Shown here in pieces: positions 23,208-32,135 of a DNA stretch of 64,000 nucleotides. The stretch covers positions 1 through 64,000 of the forward strand of contig JAJDBP010000021.1 in assembly GCA_029261295.1 (NCBI GenBank). Direction: 5' to 3'. How positions within the stretch are numbered: position 1 is the first letter of the stretch; the number at the start of each line of letters is the position of its first letter. The DNA comes from Nitrospirales bacterium. GTDB lineage: Bacteria; Nitrospirota; Nitrospiria; Nitrospirales; UBA8639. The notes under the pieces are model-generated. The model saw only the letters and a program-made list of their open reading frames with translations. It was not told where the DNA came from and did no database searches. The position numbers were made by a program, and so were the translations under genes.

Positions 23208-24315
23208 GGAATCTATTTCAGGTAGGGACGGAACAGGAAGTCGGCAAGTTAAGTGTCTGCACCCTCACCCTAGCCCTCTCCCTGCAAGGGAGAGGAGATT
23301 TAATTTCAAACTAACCGTTTGGGTCATTTTCTTTGGTATAGTAATCTGCTTTTTTCCGTCTTCTTATCCTCATGCACAGAGTTATGCTGGAGAGAGTGAT
23401 CATATGAAGCGTCGGCAGCAGGGCATTTTGACGGGGATGCCATTCATGGCCAATATTGCGCCCAGAACGTTCGTCGATGATCTGGATCGGAAGCTGTATC
23501 TCGCAAAACCACCTAAACGGATCGTGTCGTTAGCACCCAGCATTACGGAAATCCTTTTTGCGATTGGCGCAGAGAATGAAATTGTTGGCGTTACCGACTT
23601 TTGTAATTATCCTCCGGCTGCCTTAGAAAAACCGAAGGTTGGCTATTCACAACCCAATTTGGAGGCGCTGGTGGCGCTTGAACCGCAACTCGTTTTGGCT
23701 CCCCCCTCGTTTCTTCGTGCCGATTTACTGGCCAAGTTGGAACAGCTCAAGATTCCCACGTTTGTGCTTGAATCAAAAACAGTGGAAGGTATTTTCGGAC
23801 ATATTCAGTTGTTAGGAAGAATGGTTGGCCGAGCGTCTGAGGCCAATGCTTTTACGGCAGTGATGCGTAAGCAGGTCGCCAACCTCACGAAAAAAGTTGA
23901 AGGTCGGCCTCGTCCCACCATGCTCTATGTCCTCAGTTCGGATCCTTTGATTACGGTCGGTCCTGGAAGTTTCATTCATCATTTGATTGAACTGGCTGGT
24001 GGGCGGAACGCGGCTGAGCGGGCCAATGCCCCCTACCCACGACTAACGATGGAAGAGGTGTTGACGCAAAATGCCGACATCTTGCTCTTTCCAATCGGAG
24101 AGTTTGAAGGGGTTCCACAAGCGGAACAAGATCGCTGGAAACGCTGGAATACCTTACGGGCGGTGCAAACGGGAAAATTATTTCAGGTCCAAGCTGATTT
24201 ACTCAATCGTCCGGGGCCTCGTGTGATTAAAGGATTACGGCATTTGGTCACATTGCTCCATCCAGATGTCTCACTAGATGATCCTGTCGAGGCCCCCAGT
24301 CCAGAAATTCGCTAA
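23206..24315 (+). CDS. btuF: Cobalamin ABC transporter substrate-binding protein
   Basis: A periplasmic vitamin B12-binding protein of the PF01497 fold: PKRIVSLAPSITEILFAIGA, then VGYSQPNLEALVALEPQLVL, and a conserved DPLITVGPGSFIHHLIELAGG. It hands cobalamin to BtuCD. The signal peptide is FKLTVWVIFFGIVICFFPSS, but no normal start codon precedes it: the frame begins with TTG at 23206, within the riboswitch terminator tail, and runs through a palindromic repeat. The next ATG is 23404, after the signal peptide. The start therefore remains open. It is the first gene of the riboswitch-1 operon btuF-btuC-btuD. Confidence 0.88.
   Translation: MESISGRDGTGSRQVKCLHPHPSPLPARERRFNFKLTVWVIFFGIVICFFPSSYPHAQSYAGESDHMKRRQQGILTGMPFMANIAPRTFVDDLDRKLYLAKPPKRIVSLAPSITEILFAIGAENEIVGVTDFCNYPPAALEKPKVGYSQPNLEALVALEPQLVLAPPSFLRADLLAKLEQLKIPTFVLESKTVEGIFGHIQLLGRMVGRASEANAFTAVMRKQVANLTKKVEGRPRPTMLYVLSSDPLITVGPGSFIHHLIELAGGRNAAERANAPYPRLTMEEVLTQNADILLFPIGEFEGVPQAEQDRWKRWNTLRAVQTGKLFQVQADLLNRPGPRVIKGLRHLVTLLHPDVSLDDPVEAPSPEIR
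23275..23295. repeat. Palindromic repeat inside the 5' end of the btuF frame
   Basis: CCTCTCCCT, loop GCA, AGGGAGAGG: a 9-bp perfect hairpin preceded by CACCCTCACCCTAGC. This is the look of a common dispersed intergenic palindrome. Here it lies inside the only open frame upstream of the BtuF signal peptide and translates as PHPSPLPARER. Confidence 0.65.
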
Positions 24316-24365
24316 AGGACCAATTCTGTCATGAATCTAAATCATGTAGTTCGGGAAAATAATTT

Positions 24366-25520
24366 GTGAAGCCAACTCTTGATGGTCCATCGCTGAGCCC
24401 GCTTCCGACGGTGCTTCCGTTGGAGCATTCAATATCAACGAAATCCCCACTCAATGTGGCCTCATCGTTGAGGGGAACATTGACACTGAGTCGTTGGTGG
24501 CTATGGGTGAGTGCAGCCTGTGTTCTGACCGTGTTGGTCTTTGTGGGATGTTTAGGACTTGGCACACAAGCTATTACCTATTCAACCATTATTGCCGTGA
24601 TTATGGAGGCAGTGGCTGGTTCGTCTATCGAGCAGGGTCTGAATGATCCGACTTCCGTCATCCTTCTTCACGTCAGGATGCCTCGTGTGCTTCTGGCGTT
24701 TTTTGTCGGTGGTAGTTTGGCGATGGTGGGGGTGGCCCTTCAGGCTTTGTTGCGCAACCCTTTAGCGGATCCATTCGTGATTGGTATTTCCAGTGGGGCC
24801 GCGCTTGGAGCTGCGATTGCCTTACTGTTTGGTCTTGGAATATCGGTGGGAAGTCTGTCGGCTCTACCTATTTGTGCCTTTGCGGGCGCGTTGATCTCGC
24901 TCACCATCATGTATCGAATTTCTTCGGCACAATTTGGTTTTTCAGTGTATACCCTGTTGCTCGCCGGAGTGGTACTGAATGCCATTTTTTCGGCTTTCAT
25001 CATGTTTCTTACGAGTATTGCTGATCCGAATCGCGCGTTTGGGATGTATGCCTGGTTGATGGGGACGTTGACCGGTCCGGATTGGCCAACACTGGGAATA
25101 TTGGTGTTGTATCTGGGAGCAGGTCTGGTCATTCTGGGAATGCAGGCGCAGTCGCTGAATTTGCTGACACTTGGGGAGGAAACGGCGCGTTCGTTAGGTG
25201 TCGAGGTGGAACGAGTCAAAAAAATGGTGTTCCTTGCTGCCGCACTTCTTACCGGAGCGGTGGTCAGTTTTAGTGGGATTATCGGATTCGTTGGGTTGAT
25301 CATCCCCCATGCCGTGCGATTAGTGGTCTCGGCCGATCATCGTCTTTTACTGCCTGTGGCCGGTTTAGTAGGAGGGATGTTTTTGATGTTGGCCGATACG
25401 GTGGCTCGTACGGCTTTGAGTCCGAGTGAGTTTCCCGTTGGTGTCATTACCGCATTGGTTGGCGGCCCCATATTTTTATGGTTATTGACGACCCGACAAA
25501 CGCAATTGGGTATGAAGTAA
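24366..25520 (+). CDS. btuC: Cobalamin ABC transporter permease (FecCD family)
   Basis: A 384-residue polytopic membrane protein of the BtuC/FecCD family, with about ten hydrophobic segments. Diagnostic stretches are ILLHVRMPRVLLAFFVGGSL, GVALQALLRNPLADPFVIG (including the permease motif) and FSGIIGFVGLIIPHAVRLVV. It begins with GTG at 24366 and carries about 45 extra N-terminal residues before the first helix. It lies between btuF and btuD and is expected to form the BtuC2D2 complex. Confidence 0.9.
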   Translation: MKPTLDGPSLSPLPTVLPLEHSISTKSPLNVASSLRGTLTLSRWWLWVSAACVLTVLVFVGCLGLGTQAITYSTIIAVIMEAVAGSSIEQGLNDPTSVILLHVRMPRVLLAFFVGGSLAMVGVALQALLRNPLADPFVIGISSGAALGAAIALLFGLGISVGSLSALPICAFAGALISLTIMYRISSAQFGFSVYTLLLAGVVLNAIFSAFIMFLTSIADPNRAFGMYAWLMGTLTGPDWPTLGILVLYLGAGLVILGMQAQSLNLLTLGEETARSLGVEVERVKKMVFLAAALLTGAVVSFSGIIGFVGLIIPHAVRLVVSADHRLLLPVAGLVGGMFLMLADTVARTALSPSEFPVGVITALVGGPIFLWLLTTRQTQLGMK

Positions 25521-25525
25521 TCTAA

Positions 25526-26353
25526 ATGATGAACGAGCACATGATTCCCAACGTAGCCTATTCGCTGGACCATATAAGCTTTTCCTATTCAAAAGGAAAG
25601 AACGCGGCCTCTGAGGCTGTCTTGAAAGAGTTGTCCTGTTTGATTCTTTCTGGTCGGGTGTTAGGCATTCTTGGCCCAAATGGGTCTGGAAAAAGCACTT
25701 TACTAAAATTGTTAGCCAGAGTGTTTCGGCCACAGCAAGGCACCATTGAACTATTGGGCGAGCCGTTATCTGGCCTGTCCCAGTTAGACGTGGCCAAGCG
25801 AGTGGCACTGGTGCCCCAAGAAACGCTGCAAGTGTTTCCCTTTACCATCGCTGAGATGGTGTTGATGGGGCGGTCTCCTCATCATCAGGGTTGGGGAGGC
25901 TGGCATTGGGAAGATTCCCAGGATTGGGCGGTGGCCCAGAACGCCATGGAAGAGCTGGATGTGGCGCATCTCGGCCATCGACTTGTGACCGAAGTGTCGG
26001 GTGGAGAACGCCAACGAGCGGTGATAGCTCGTGCGTTAGTGCAGGAGCCGAAGATCCTATTGTTGGATGAACCGACGGCCTTTTTAGATCTCCACCATCA
26101 GTTAGATATTGCTCGGATTATCAAACGATTAAATCGAGAACGAGGATTGACGGTGGTGTTGGTCTCGCACGATTTGAATTTGGCCAGCCAATATTGTGAT
26201 CAAGTCTTGCTTTTGAATCATGGGCGTCTTGCCGCGATGGGGTCGCCTCAATCCGTGATAAAACCAAACGTTATTGAAGAGGTGTATGGATGTTCGGTGC
26301 TTGTTGATCGGCATCCGCAATCCGGGTTGCCGCGAGTGTCTTTGCCGGTTTAG
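25526..26353 (+). CDS. btuD: Cobalamin ABC transporter ATP-binding protein
   Basis: A 275-residue ABC ATPase with Walker A GPNGSGKS, the signature VSGGERQRAVIARAL, Walker B ILLLDEPTAFLDL and the switch His in VLVSHDLN. It powers BtuC. It starts five bases after the btuC stop. Family neighbours include siderophore transporters, but the two B12 riboswitches and the B12 gene neighbourhood make cobalamin the likely substrate. Confidence 0.9.
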   Translation: MMNEHMIPNVAYSLDHISFSYSKGKNAASEAVLKELSCLILSGRVLGILGPNGSGKSTLLKLLARVFRPQQGTIELLGEPLSGLSQLDVAKRVALVPQETLQVFPFTIAEMVLMGRSPHHQGWGGWHWEDSQDWAVAQNAMEELDVAHLGHRLVTEVSGGERQRAVIARALVQEPKILLLDEPTAFLDLHHQLDIARIIKRLNRERGLTVVLVSHDLNLASQYCDQVLLLNHGRLAAMGSPQSVIKPNVIEEVYGCSVLVDRHPQSGLPRVSLPV

Positions 26354-26404
26354 TTGTCAGTGGAGGTTTACCGTTTATTCATCATTTTACAAAGGAGGAG
26401 GGTT

Positions 26405-26572
26405 ACTTAAGGAAAATTGAATGGTTGTGACGGGGAAGCTGGTGTAAATCCAGCACGGTGCCGCCACTGTAAGCGGGGAGTAATTCTGCAATCGGCCATT
26501 GTGAGCTGTGAGCTCATGAGAAGGCGCAGAAGAACGATAATCCGCAAGTCAGGAAACCCAACAACTGTTTCT
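26405..26572 (+). promoter_or_regulatory. Cobalamin riboswitch 2 (upstream of btuB)
   Basis: A second B12 aptamer core: GACGGGGAAGCTGGTGTAAA, then TCCAGCACGGTGCCGCCACT, GTAAGCGGGGA, and the closing element CCGCAAGTCAGGAAACCC. It lies directly before btuB. No terminator with T-run follows; see the ribosome-binding-site hairpin at 26583-26599. Confidence 0.93.
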
Positions 26573-26582
26573 TCCATAAAAC

Positions 26583-26602
26583 CCCTTCGAGCTAAAGGGA
26601 GG
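26583..26602 (+). promoter_or_regulatory. Ribosome-binding-site hairpin of btuB (riboswitch-2 output)
   Basis: CCCTT (26583-26587) can pair with AAGGG (26595-26599), the left half of the AAAGGGAGG Shine-Dalgarno box of btuB. Such a sequestering stem would let the upstream B12 aptamer control translation. The short stem makes this an inference. Confidence 0.5.
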
Positions 26603-26605
26603 TGG

Positions 26606-28624
26606 ATGATGTCCACGAACGTATTATTTCGATTTGTTTTTCAGTGTTGTTTTTTTGTTTGTATTTCCCTCGCCGTACATGCAGGTTTTCCTTATTGGGC
26701 TCTCGCTCTTGATGATCTGAACTCCGAGCCTGTCCACACATTTGATCCTGTGGTGGTGACCGCCACCAAAACCCCAGTTCCCATCAGTCATGTCACGAGT
26801 GCAGTAGAAGTCTTTACGGCGAAGGAAATAGCGCTACGCAAAGTTCGTACGGTCACCGACCTTCTTCGTCTTAGCCAAGGAACAATTGTATCGTCCAATG
26901 GCGGTCCTGGGACGCAGGCTACGGTGAGAATCAGAGGCGCGGCTGCTGATCAAACATTGGTACTCATTGATGGAGCAATTGTGAATAGTGGAACCGTGGG
27001 ACAATTTAATTTTGGGCCTCTAGCAACGGATAATATTGCCAGTATTGAAATCCTTCGAGGAGCTCAAAGTATGATGTGGGGTTCTGATGCCATGGGTGGT
27101 GTTGTGAATATCCGAACCAAGCGTGGAGAGGGCCCCTTTCGTGTTGGAGCATTTTTTGAATATGGCTCTTTTAATACGCTGCGAGAAGGTCTCACTTTCT
27201 CTGGTCAGAAGGACTTCATTGATTTGTCAGCGGCTCTTTCTCGGTGGGATTCATCAGGATTTTCGGCGATTAATTACCGAAGAGGGGCATCGGAGCGTGA
27301 TTCGTTCCGAAATTGGCAAGCCTCATCACGTTTGGGGATTTCCCTTCCTCGGGAGGGACGTTTCGATGTAAATCTGCGATGGTGGAATAGTGATACTGCC
27401 ATTGATAGTTCTTTCGGCCCCTCAGACGTCGTTGATGCCAACAACGATAGTAAGGGCCTTGTACTTACTGGTATTTGGGAGCAACCCATTACTGACTGGT
27501 ATTCTCATGTCTTGACCCTTGCACGGGCCAAAGAGGCTAGCCCCTTTGATCCGGGAGTTTCGCAACGAAATCTTTCTTCAGGTGTGGTGAGTGTTCCCTT
27601 TGGAGGGCCGAATGAGACAAAGGTGCTTTCTAATCGGATTGAGACTCAACATAATTTCCAACTCATGAAAGAGGTGGCCCTCAACATGGGCTATCAATTT
27701 CGAGAGCAGCAAGGGAAGAATGATACGGGTTTATCAACCAAGATTACGTCGTCTCACTCGGGGTTTGCTCAATTTCAGGTGAATCTATTTGAGAGACTTT
27801 TTGCCACGGCGGGTGTTCGTCAGGATAGCTATAACACCTTTGGTGATGCGACCACGTATCGAGTGACCGGGGGGTATCTGTTAAAAGAGACCAATACGAA
27901 AATTCGATCGAGTTGGGCGACGGGCTTTCGTGCGCCGACTATTAATGAATTATTTTTCCCAAATTTTGGTAACCCAAACCTGGATCCTGAAAAAAGTAAA
28001 AGTTTTGATGTCGCGGTTGATCAATTTCTTTTCTCCAAGCGACTCAAGTTGAGTGTGGGATATTTTTATAATCGGTATAAAGATTTGATAGAAACGATTC
28101 AAAATCTAGGGGTGTGTGGAGCTGGTCCGTTTGGCACTAATTTCTGCCCGGTCAATGTATCCAAAGCTAAGACAAAGGGGTGGGAAAGCTCGGCATCTCT
28201 GGTTTTGGCTCAAGACCTGCCTTTTATGAAATTGCTAGATATTCTTGCTCAATATACCTACACCTCGACTCGTAACCTTGATACCAATCGACGGCTGGCG
28301 CGGGTACCGGTGGATCAGGTGAGTATCAGAGTGCATTATCAACCCATTGCTCCTCTGAGCCTGGTGCTTGATTTTCGATGGGTGGGTTCGCAGTTTAATC
28401 GTCCAAGTACTGCACAAGATGACTCCCAACGTGTACCTTCCTTTAAGGTGGTGAATCTCGTGGCGAGCTATGATGTGATGAAGCAAGTAGAGGTCTATAC
28501 CCGTATTGATAATCTTTTTAATGAAGAATATGAAGAGATTTTGTTCTTTGGGACGCCCGTACGCTCAATTTTTGGAGGTATCCGAGTGCAATTTGATCTT
28601 CCCATTGGTGATACTAATTCATGA
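26606..28624 (+). CDS. btuB: TonB-dependent vitamin B12 receptor
   Basis: A 672-residue outer-membrane receptor. The start is one of two adjacent ATG codons (26606 or 26609) just after GGGAGG; the frame continues upstream only through the riboswitch. Signal peptide about residues 4-35; TonB-box-like FDPVVVTATKTPVPIS; plug domain with VRIRGAAADQTLVLIDGA and SIEILRGAQSMMWGSDAMGG; then a beta-barrel ending in an aromatic strand (RSIFGGIRVQF). It imports cobalamin (or other corrinoids) into the periplasm for BtuF. The stop overlaps the start of cobB (ATGA), tying transport to salvage in one transcript. Confidence 0.9.
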   Translation: MMSTNVLFRFVFQCCFFVCISLAVHAGFPYWALALDDLNSEPVHTFDPVVVTATKTPVPISHVTSAVEVFTAKEIALRKVRTVTDLLRLSQGTIVSSNGGPGTQATVRIRGAAADQTLVLIDGAIVNSGTVGQFNFGPLATDNIASIEILRGAQSMMWGSDAMGGVVNIRTKRGEGPFRVGAFFEYGSFNTLREGLTFSGQKDFIDLSAALSRWDSSGFSAINYRRGASERDSFRNWQASSRLGISLPREGRFDVNLRWWNSDTAIDSSFGPSDVVDANNDSKGLVLTGIWEQPITDWYSHVLTLARAKEASPFDPGVSQRNLSSGVVSVPFGGPNETKVLSNRIETQHNFQLMKEVALNMGYQFREQQGKNDTGLSTKITSSHSGFAQFQVNLFERLFATAGVRQDSYNTFGDATTYRVTGGYLLKETNTKIRSSWATGFRAPTINELFFPNFGNPNLDPEKSKSFDVAVDQFLFSKRLKLSVGYFYNRYKDLIETIQNLGVCGAGPFGTNFCPVNVSKAKTKGWESSASLVLAQDLPFMKLLDILAQYTYTSTRNLDTNRRLARVPVDQVSIRVHYQPIAPLSLVLDFRWVGSQFNRPSTAQDDSQRVPSFKVVNLVASYDVMKQVEVYTRIDNLFNEEYEEILFFGTPVRSIFGGIRVQFDLPIGDTNS

Positions 28625-30030
28625 AACTTCCTCGACTTTTGATTGCAGGAACACATAGTGGGGTAGGGAAGACAACTGTGACGTTGGCGCTTCTGGCTGG
28701 CTTTCGAAGCCAGGGGCGCCGAGTTCAACCTTTTAAAGTCGGTCCGGACTTTATTGATCCTGGGCATCATCAGATGGCGAGTGGTTGTGAATCGCGCAAT
28801 CTCGATGGATGGATGTTGGGTGCATTTTTAAATCGAGACACGTTTCAAGCAGTTGCTAGGGAGGCAGATCTTTCCATTATTGAAGGAATGATGGGTTTGT
28901 TTGATGGGAGTTCTCCAGTAAATGAAATAGGGAGTAGTGCCGAAATGGCGAAGCAATTGAATGCTCCCGTCCTAATCGTTGTTGATGGAAGTGCTATGGC
29001 CAGATCAGCTGCCGCCATGGTATTTGGCTATGCTCAATTTGACCCTCAGGTAAAGATTGCAGGGGTCGTGTTTAACCGAATTAAGAGCGAGGGACATTAT
29101 CAATTGTTGAAAGAAGCGGTAGAAAAGGAAACTCAGGTGCCAGTTGTGGGGTATATTCGACCAGAGCCAGAATTGACGATCCCCGATCGACATTTAGGCT
29201 TGAGGACGGCTCTGGAGGGACAAGGTCTGGAATTCTATTCGAACCTAGTTCAGTCAACAATCAATACCATTGATTTTGAGCGAATCGAACAATTAGCTCA
29301 TGCATCTCCTGAATGGGATGCTCCGGGATTTTTAGCGCCACAACGGTCAGCCGAATCGGGAAACAAACCGATCAAGATCGCTGTGGCCCATGACCCAGCC
29401 TTCAGTTTTTATTATCCAGAGAATATTGCTCTACTTGAACAGGCTGGAGGTACTGTGGGCCGTTTCTCTCCCATGAAGGATCCGATATTACCTGTTGACG
29501 TGGATTTTTTGTATTTGGGGGGCGGCTATCCAGAAGTCTATGCTTCTGTGTTGGAACAGAATTCTTCCATGCGGAACAGCATTGCCGAATTTGTTCGGCA
29601 GGGTGGAGTCGTCTATGCAGAATGTGGTGGGTTATTGTATTTATCAAGGTCTTTGAAAGATTTTGATAAGGAGGTGTTTGACATGGTTGGCGTTCTTCCC
29701 TGTAAGGCTGTGATGAGTCGAACCCAGATGACTCTAGGCTATCGGGAAATGACGTTAACCCAATCTGGCATCTTAGGGGAAAAAGGTAGTCGAATCCGTG
29801 GACATGAATTTCACTATTCCCATCTGGAAAATCTGGGAAATGTGGATTATGTCGGGAAGATTTTTGATGCACGAGGAAAAGACTGCGGTGGGGATGGAAT
29901 TATGGTCAACAATGTTGTTGCGCTGTATACTCACCTACATTTTTCCAGCCACCCCCAGGTTCCGGTCGATTTGATACAAGCCGCACGAGACCAACGTGAG
30001 AAAAGGACAACAAATTATGTCAGACACTGA
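28621..30030 (+). CDS. cobB: Cobyrinate a,c-diamide synthase
   Basis: A 469-residue amidotransferase that amidates the a and c acetate side chains of (hydrogeno)cobyrinic acid. The N-terminal ATPase domain shows GTHSGVGKTTVTLALLAGF and KVGPDFIDPGHH. The C-terminal glutaminase half has GGGYPEVYA and the catalytic Cys in YAECGGLLYL. Length is normal for CobB/CbiA. It is translationally coupled to btuB by a four-base overlap and overlaps cobO by 14 bp. In a locus without ring-synthesis genes its substrate may come from a distant cluster or from salvaged incomplete corrinoids. Confidence 0.92.
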   Translation: MKLPRLLIAGTHSGVGKTTVTLALLAGFRSQGRRVQPFKVGPDFIDPGHHQMASGCESRNLDGWMLGAFLNRDTFQAVAREADLSIIEGMMGLFDGSSPVNEIGSSAEMAKQLNAPVLIVVDGSAMARSAAAMVFGYAQFDPQVKIAGVVFNRIKSEGHYQLLKEAVEKETQVPVVGYIRPEPELTIPDRHLGLRTALEGQGLEFYSNLVQSTINTIDFERIEQLAHASPEWDAPGFLAPQRSAESGNKPIKIAVAHDPAFSFYYPENIALLEQAGGTVGRFSPMKDPILPVDVDFLYLGGGYPEVYASVLEQNSSMRNSIAEFVRQGGVVYAECGGLLYLSRSLKDFDKEVFDMVGVLPCKAVMSRTQMTLGYREMTLTQSGILGEKGSRIRGHEFHYSHLENLGNVDYVGKIFDARGKDCGGDGIMVNNVVALYTHLHFSSHPQVPVDLIQAARDQREKRTTNYVRH

Positions 30031-30613
30031 TCATCAAGCTCGTATGGCCAGATTGAAATCCTCTGTGGATCGACGAATTGCGGCTGCTCAAGATGAAAAA
30101 GGACTCCTGGTTATTCATACTGGTGCCGGAAAAGGCAAAACGACGGCGGCGCTGGGAATGGCTATTAGATCTTTAGGCCATGGGATGAAGGTGGCTGTCG
30201 TGCAGTTTATAAAAGGTGCCATTGATACGGCTGAGGAGCGCATACTGAAGAGCTTTGGCGATCAAGTGGTCTTCCTTCGCATGGGAGAAGGATACACGTG
30301 GGAAACACAAAATAAAGAACGAGATAAGTCTGTCGCTCAAGAAGCGTGGGCAGAAGTGGAAAAATTTCTTCAGGATCCCACCTTCGGCATGGTGGTATTG
30401 GATGAATTGAATATTGCGATACATCATGAGTATGTCTCGCTCGATCAAGTCCTTAAAGCAGTGGCTCAACGTCCTCCTATGCTCCATGTGGTGATCACCG
30501 GTCGAGGGGCGAAATCGGAGTTAATTGAAGTGGCGGACTTAGTGTCGGAAATGAAAATGATCAAGCATCCCTTTAGAAATGGGATCAAGGCACAAAAGGG
30601 AGTCGAGTTTTGA
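30017..30613 (+). CDS. cobO: Cob(I)yrinic acid a,c-diamide adenosyltransferase (CobO/BtuR type)
   Basis: A 198-residue ATP:corrinoid adenosyltransferase of the CobA/CobO/BtuR family. Walker A GAGKGKTTAALG follows LLVIHT, then KVAVVQFIKG, VLDELNIAIHHEYV and the C-terminal LVSEMKMIKHPF typical of the family. I start at the ATG at 30017, which an AAGGA box precedes, rather than 29996. It overlaps cobB. A second, unrelated adenosyltransferase (PduO type) lies 1.5 kb downstream. Confidence 0.9.
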   Translation: MSDTDHQARMARLKSSVDRRIAAAQDEKGLLVIHTGAGKGKTTAALGMAIRSLGHGMKVAVVQFIKGAIDTAEERILKSFGDQVVFLRMGEGYTWETQNKERDKSVAQEAWAEVEKFLQDPTFGMVVLDELNIAIHHEYVSLDQVLKAVAQRPPMLHVVITGRGAKSELIEVADLVSEMKMIKHPFRNGIKAQKGVEF

Positions 30614-31365
30614 CGACGAATGGCACGACGCCAACAGGCGCATTTTCCGGTGATGAGCGGAATGCTGTGTATCGTGCCATCTTTGAACGACGAGACGTCC
30701 GAAAAGATTTTCTTCCCGATGCGATTTCAGAGGACACGCTTCGTCGAATTCTCATGGCTGCACATCATGCGGGCTCGGTGGGGTATATGCAGCCTTGGGA
30801 TTTTTTGGTCATTCAACGTCCAGAAACCAAACAGGCGGTCAAAAACTTGTTTGTTCAAGCCAATGATGCTGCAGCGTTACAGTATCAAGGCGAACAAGCT
30901 GGAATGTATCGAGGGTTGAAGCTTGAAGGCATAGAAGAAGCTCCCATTAATATTTGTGTCACCTGCACTCGTGAACGAGGCGGCCCTGCAGTCTTAGGTC
31001 GTGCTTCCGTTCCCGATACAGATTTGTACAGTACCTGTTGTGCGATTCAAAACCTCTGGCTTTCGGCTCGGGCAGAGGGGATCGGGGTGGGCTGGGTATC
31101 CATACTAGATTATGCGGCGTTGAAAGAAGTTTTAGGTATTCCTCAACCAGTCTGGATTATTGCCTATTTGTGCGTGGGATATGTGAGCAGGTTCGCCGAT
31201 CAACCTGATTTGGAGAAGGCCGGGTGGCGAAAACGAATGCCTTTGGATCAACTGCTTCATTATGAGACATGGGGAAAGCGCACAGGACAGGGCTTTGGCG
31301 TTTCCGATCCTGAGCAGGACGAAAGGGTCCTCTCCTCACTTGATGCCCCCGAAATAAACTTGTAA
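30610..31365 (+). CDS. bluB: 5,6-dimethylbenzimidazole synthase
   Basis: A 251-residue flavoenzyme of the nitroreductase-like BluB family that makes dimethylbenzimidazole (DMB) from FMN and O2. FERRDVRKDFLPDAISEDTL at the start of the fold, HHAGSVGYMQPWDFLVI, and the C-terminal WISILDY-like GWVSILDYAALKEVLGIPQ and MPLDQLLHYETWG are family landmarks. It begins with TTG at 30610 (GGGAG box upstream), overlapping the cobO stop. It supplies the lower ligand for CobT, and it implies that oxygen is available at least at times. Confidence 0.9.
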   Translation: MTTNGTTPTGAFSGDERNAVYRAIFERRDVRKDFLPDAISEDTLRRILMAAHHAGSVGYMQPWDFLVIQRPETKQAVKNLFVQANDAAALQYQGEQAGMYRGLKLEGIEEAPINICVTCTRERGGPAVLGRASVPDTDLYSTCCAIQNLWLSARAEGIGVGWVSILDYAALKEVLGIPQPVWIIAYLCVGYVSRFADQPDLEKAGWRKRMPLDQLLHYETWGKRTGQGFGVSDPEQDERVLSSLDAPEINL

Positions 31366-31370
31366 GTCCC

Positions 31371-32042
31371 ATGAGTTCTTCTCTTCAGCTTGATGCCAGG
31401 CCCGATTGTCTCATTATACGATTTCCATCGGTCTTCAAGTGTCTGAGTTGGGCCCCTTGGAATGGTGGGGATTCATTGGTGTCTGCTGTGGTCAACCGTC
31501 ATGTGGATCTGCACGGCTCTTGCTCCTTCGAGACGATCCCCGAGGATTTTCGGCAATTGTTCAAAGAGATTTCCCTTGTGCCAGACGAGACGATTGGCTT
31601 GATGACGGCCGCGAAGGTCGAGGCCTTTACGGAATGTTTTTTGATGGCATCTGGTGCCTGGGTGCATGCGGTGGCGACTGTTGGGCTCACCAATGCTCGT
31701 TCGGTTCTTGATGCGGCCGACGTGGAGTTGGGGGGTCGATGTTCTTCGCCTGGAACGGTGAACCTTGTCGTTGCGACCAATGCTCTTCCGACCATTGGTG
31801 GGCGTACCCAGGCGATTCACATCGCAGCCTCTGCGAAAGCCGCGGCATTTCGTGATGCTGCCGTTCAGAGCCAAAAATCCGAACGTCCAGCTGACTTAAC
31901 CGGTACGGATTGTGTGGTGATGGGAGCGAGTGGTGAAATTGAAGAAGATCAATGCGGTCTTCATACCGTTCTCGGCGAAATGATCGGTTGTGCGGTGTAT
32001 ACATCAGTGGCTGAGGGGATAGCCGAGTGTGTCACCTCTTAG
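31371..32042 (+). CDS. cbiZ: Adenosylcobinamide amidohydrolase
   Basis: A 223-residue protein of the CbiZ family (PF01955). It shows SASGAWVHAVATVGLTNARS-like sequence (MASGAWVHAVATVGLTNARS), then SSPGTVNLVVATNALP and the end GTDCVVMGASGE. CbiZ hydrolyses the aminopropanol linkage of adenosylcobinamide (and, in some bacteria, adenosylpseudocobalamin) to adenosylcobyric acid, so that CbiB can rebuild the molecule. CbiZ is typical of archaea and found in a minority of bacteria. Its place directly after bluB suggests a remodelling route. The ribosome-binding site is weak. Confidence 0.85.
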   Translation: MSSSLQLDARPDCLIIRFPSVFKCLSWAPWNGGDSLVSAVVNRHVDLHGSCSFETIPEDFRQLFKEISLVPDETIGLMTAAKVEAFTECFLMASGAWVHAVATVGLTNARSVLDAADVELGGRCSSPGTVNLVVATNALPTIGGRTQAIHIAASAKAAAFRDAAVQSQKSERPADLTGTDCVVMGASGEIEEDQCGLHTVLGEMIGCAVYTSVAEGIAECVTS

Positions 32043-32135
32043 TTGTGGTTTTTCCTGCCTATACGAGGGAGGTGATTTCGAAGTGGCACGATCGACCCAA
32101 AGCAGATAATATTTTTTCTTCTGGAGACAAATGCC

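Noticed and set aside
24740-25303. 187-codon frame antisense to btuC
   Set aside because: The plus strand holds a clear permease; the antisense frame is a by-product of its codon pattern.
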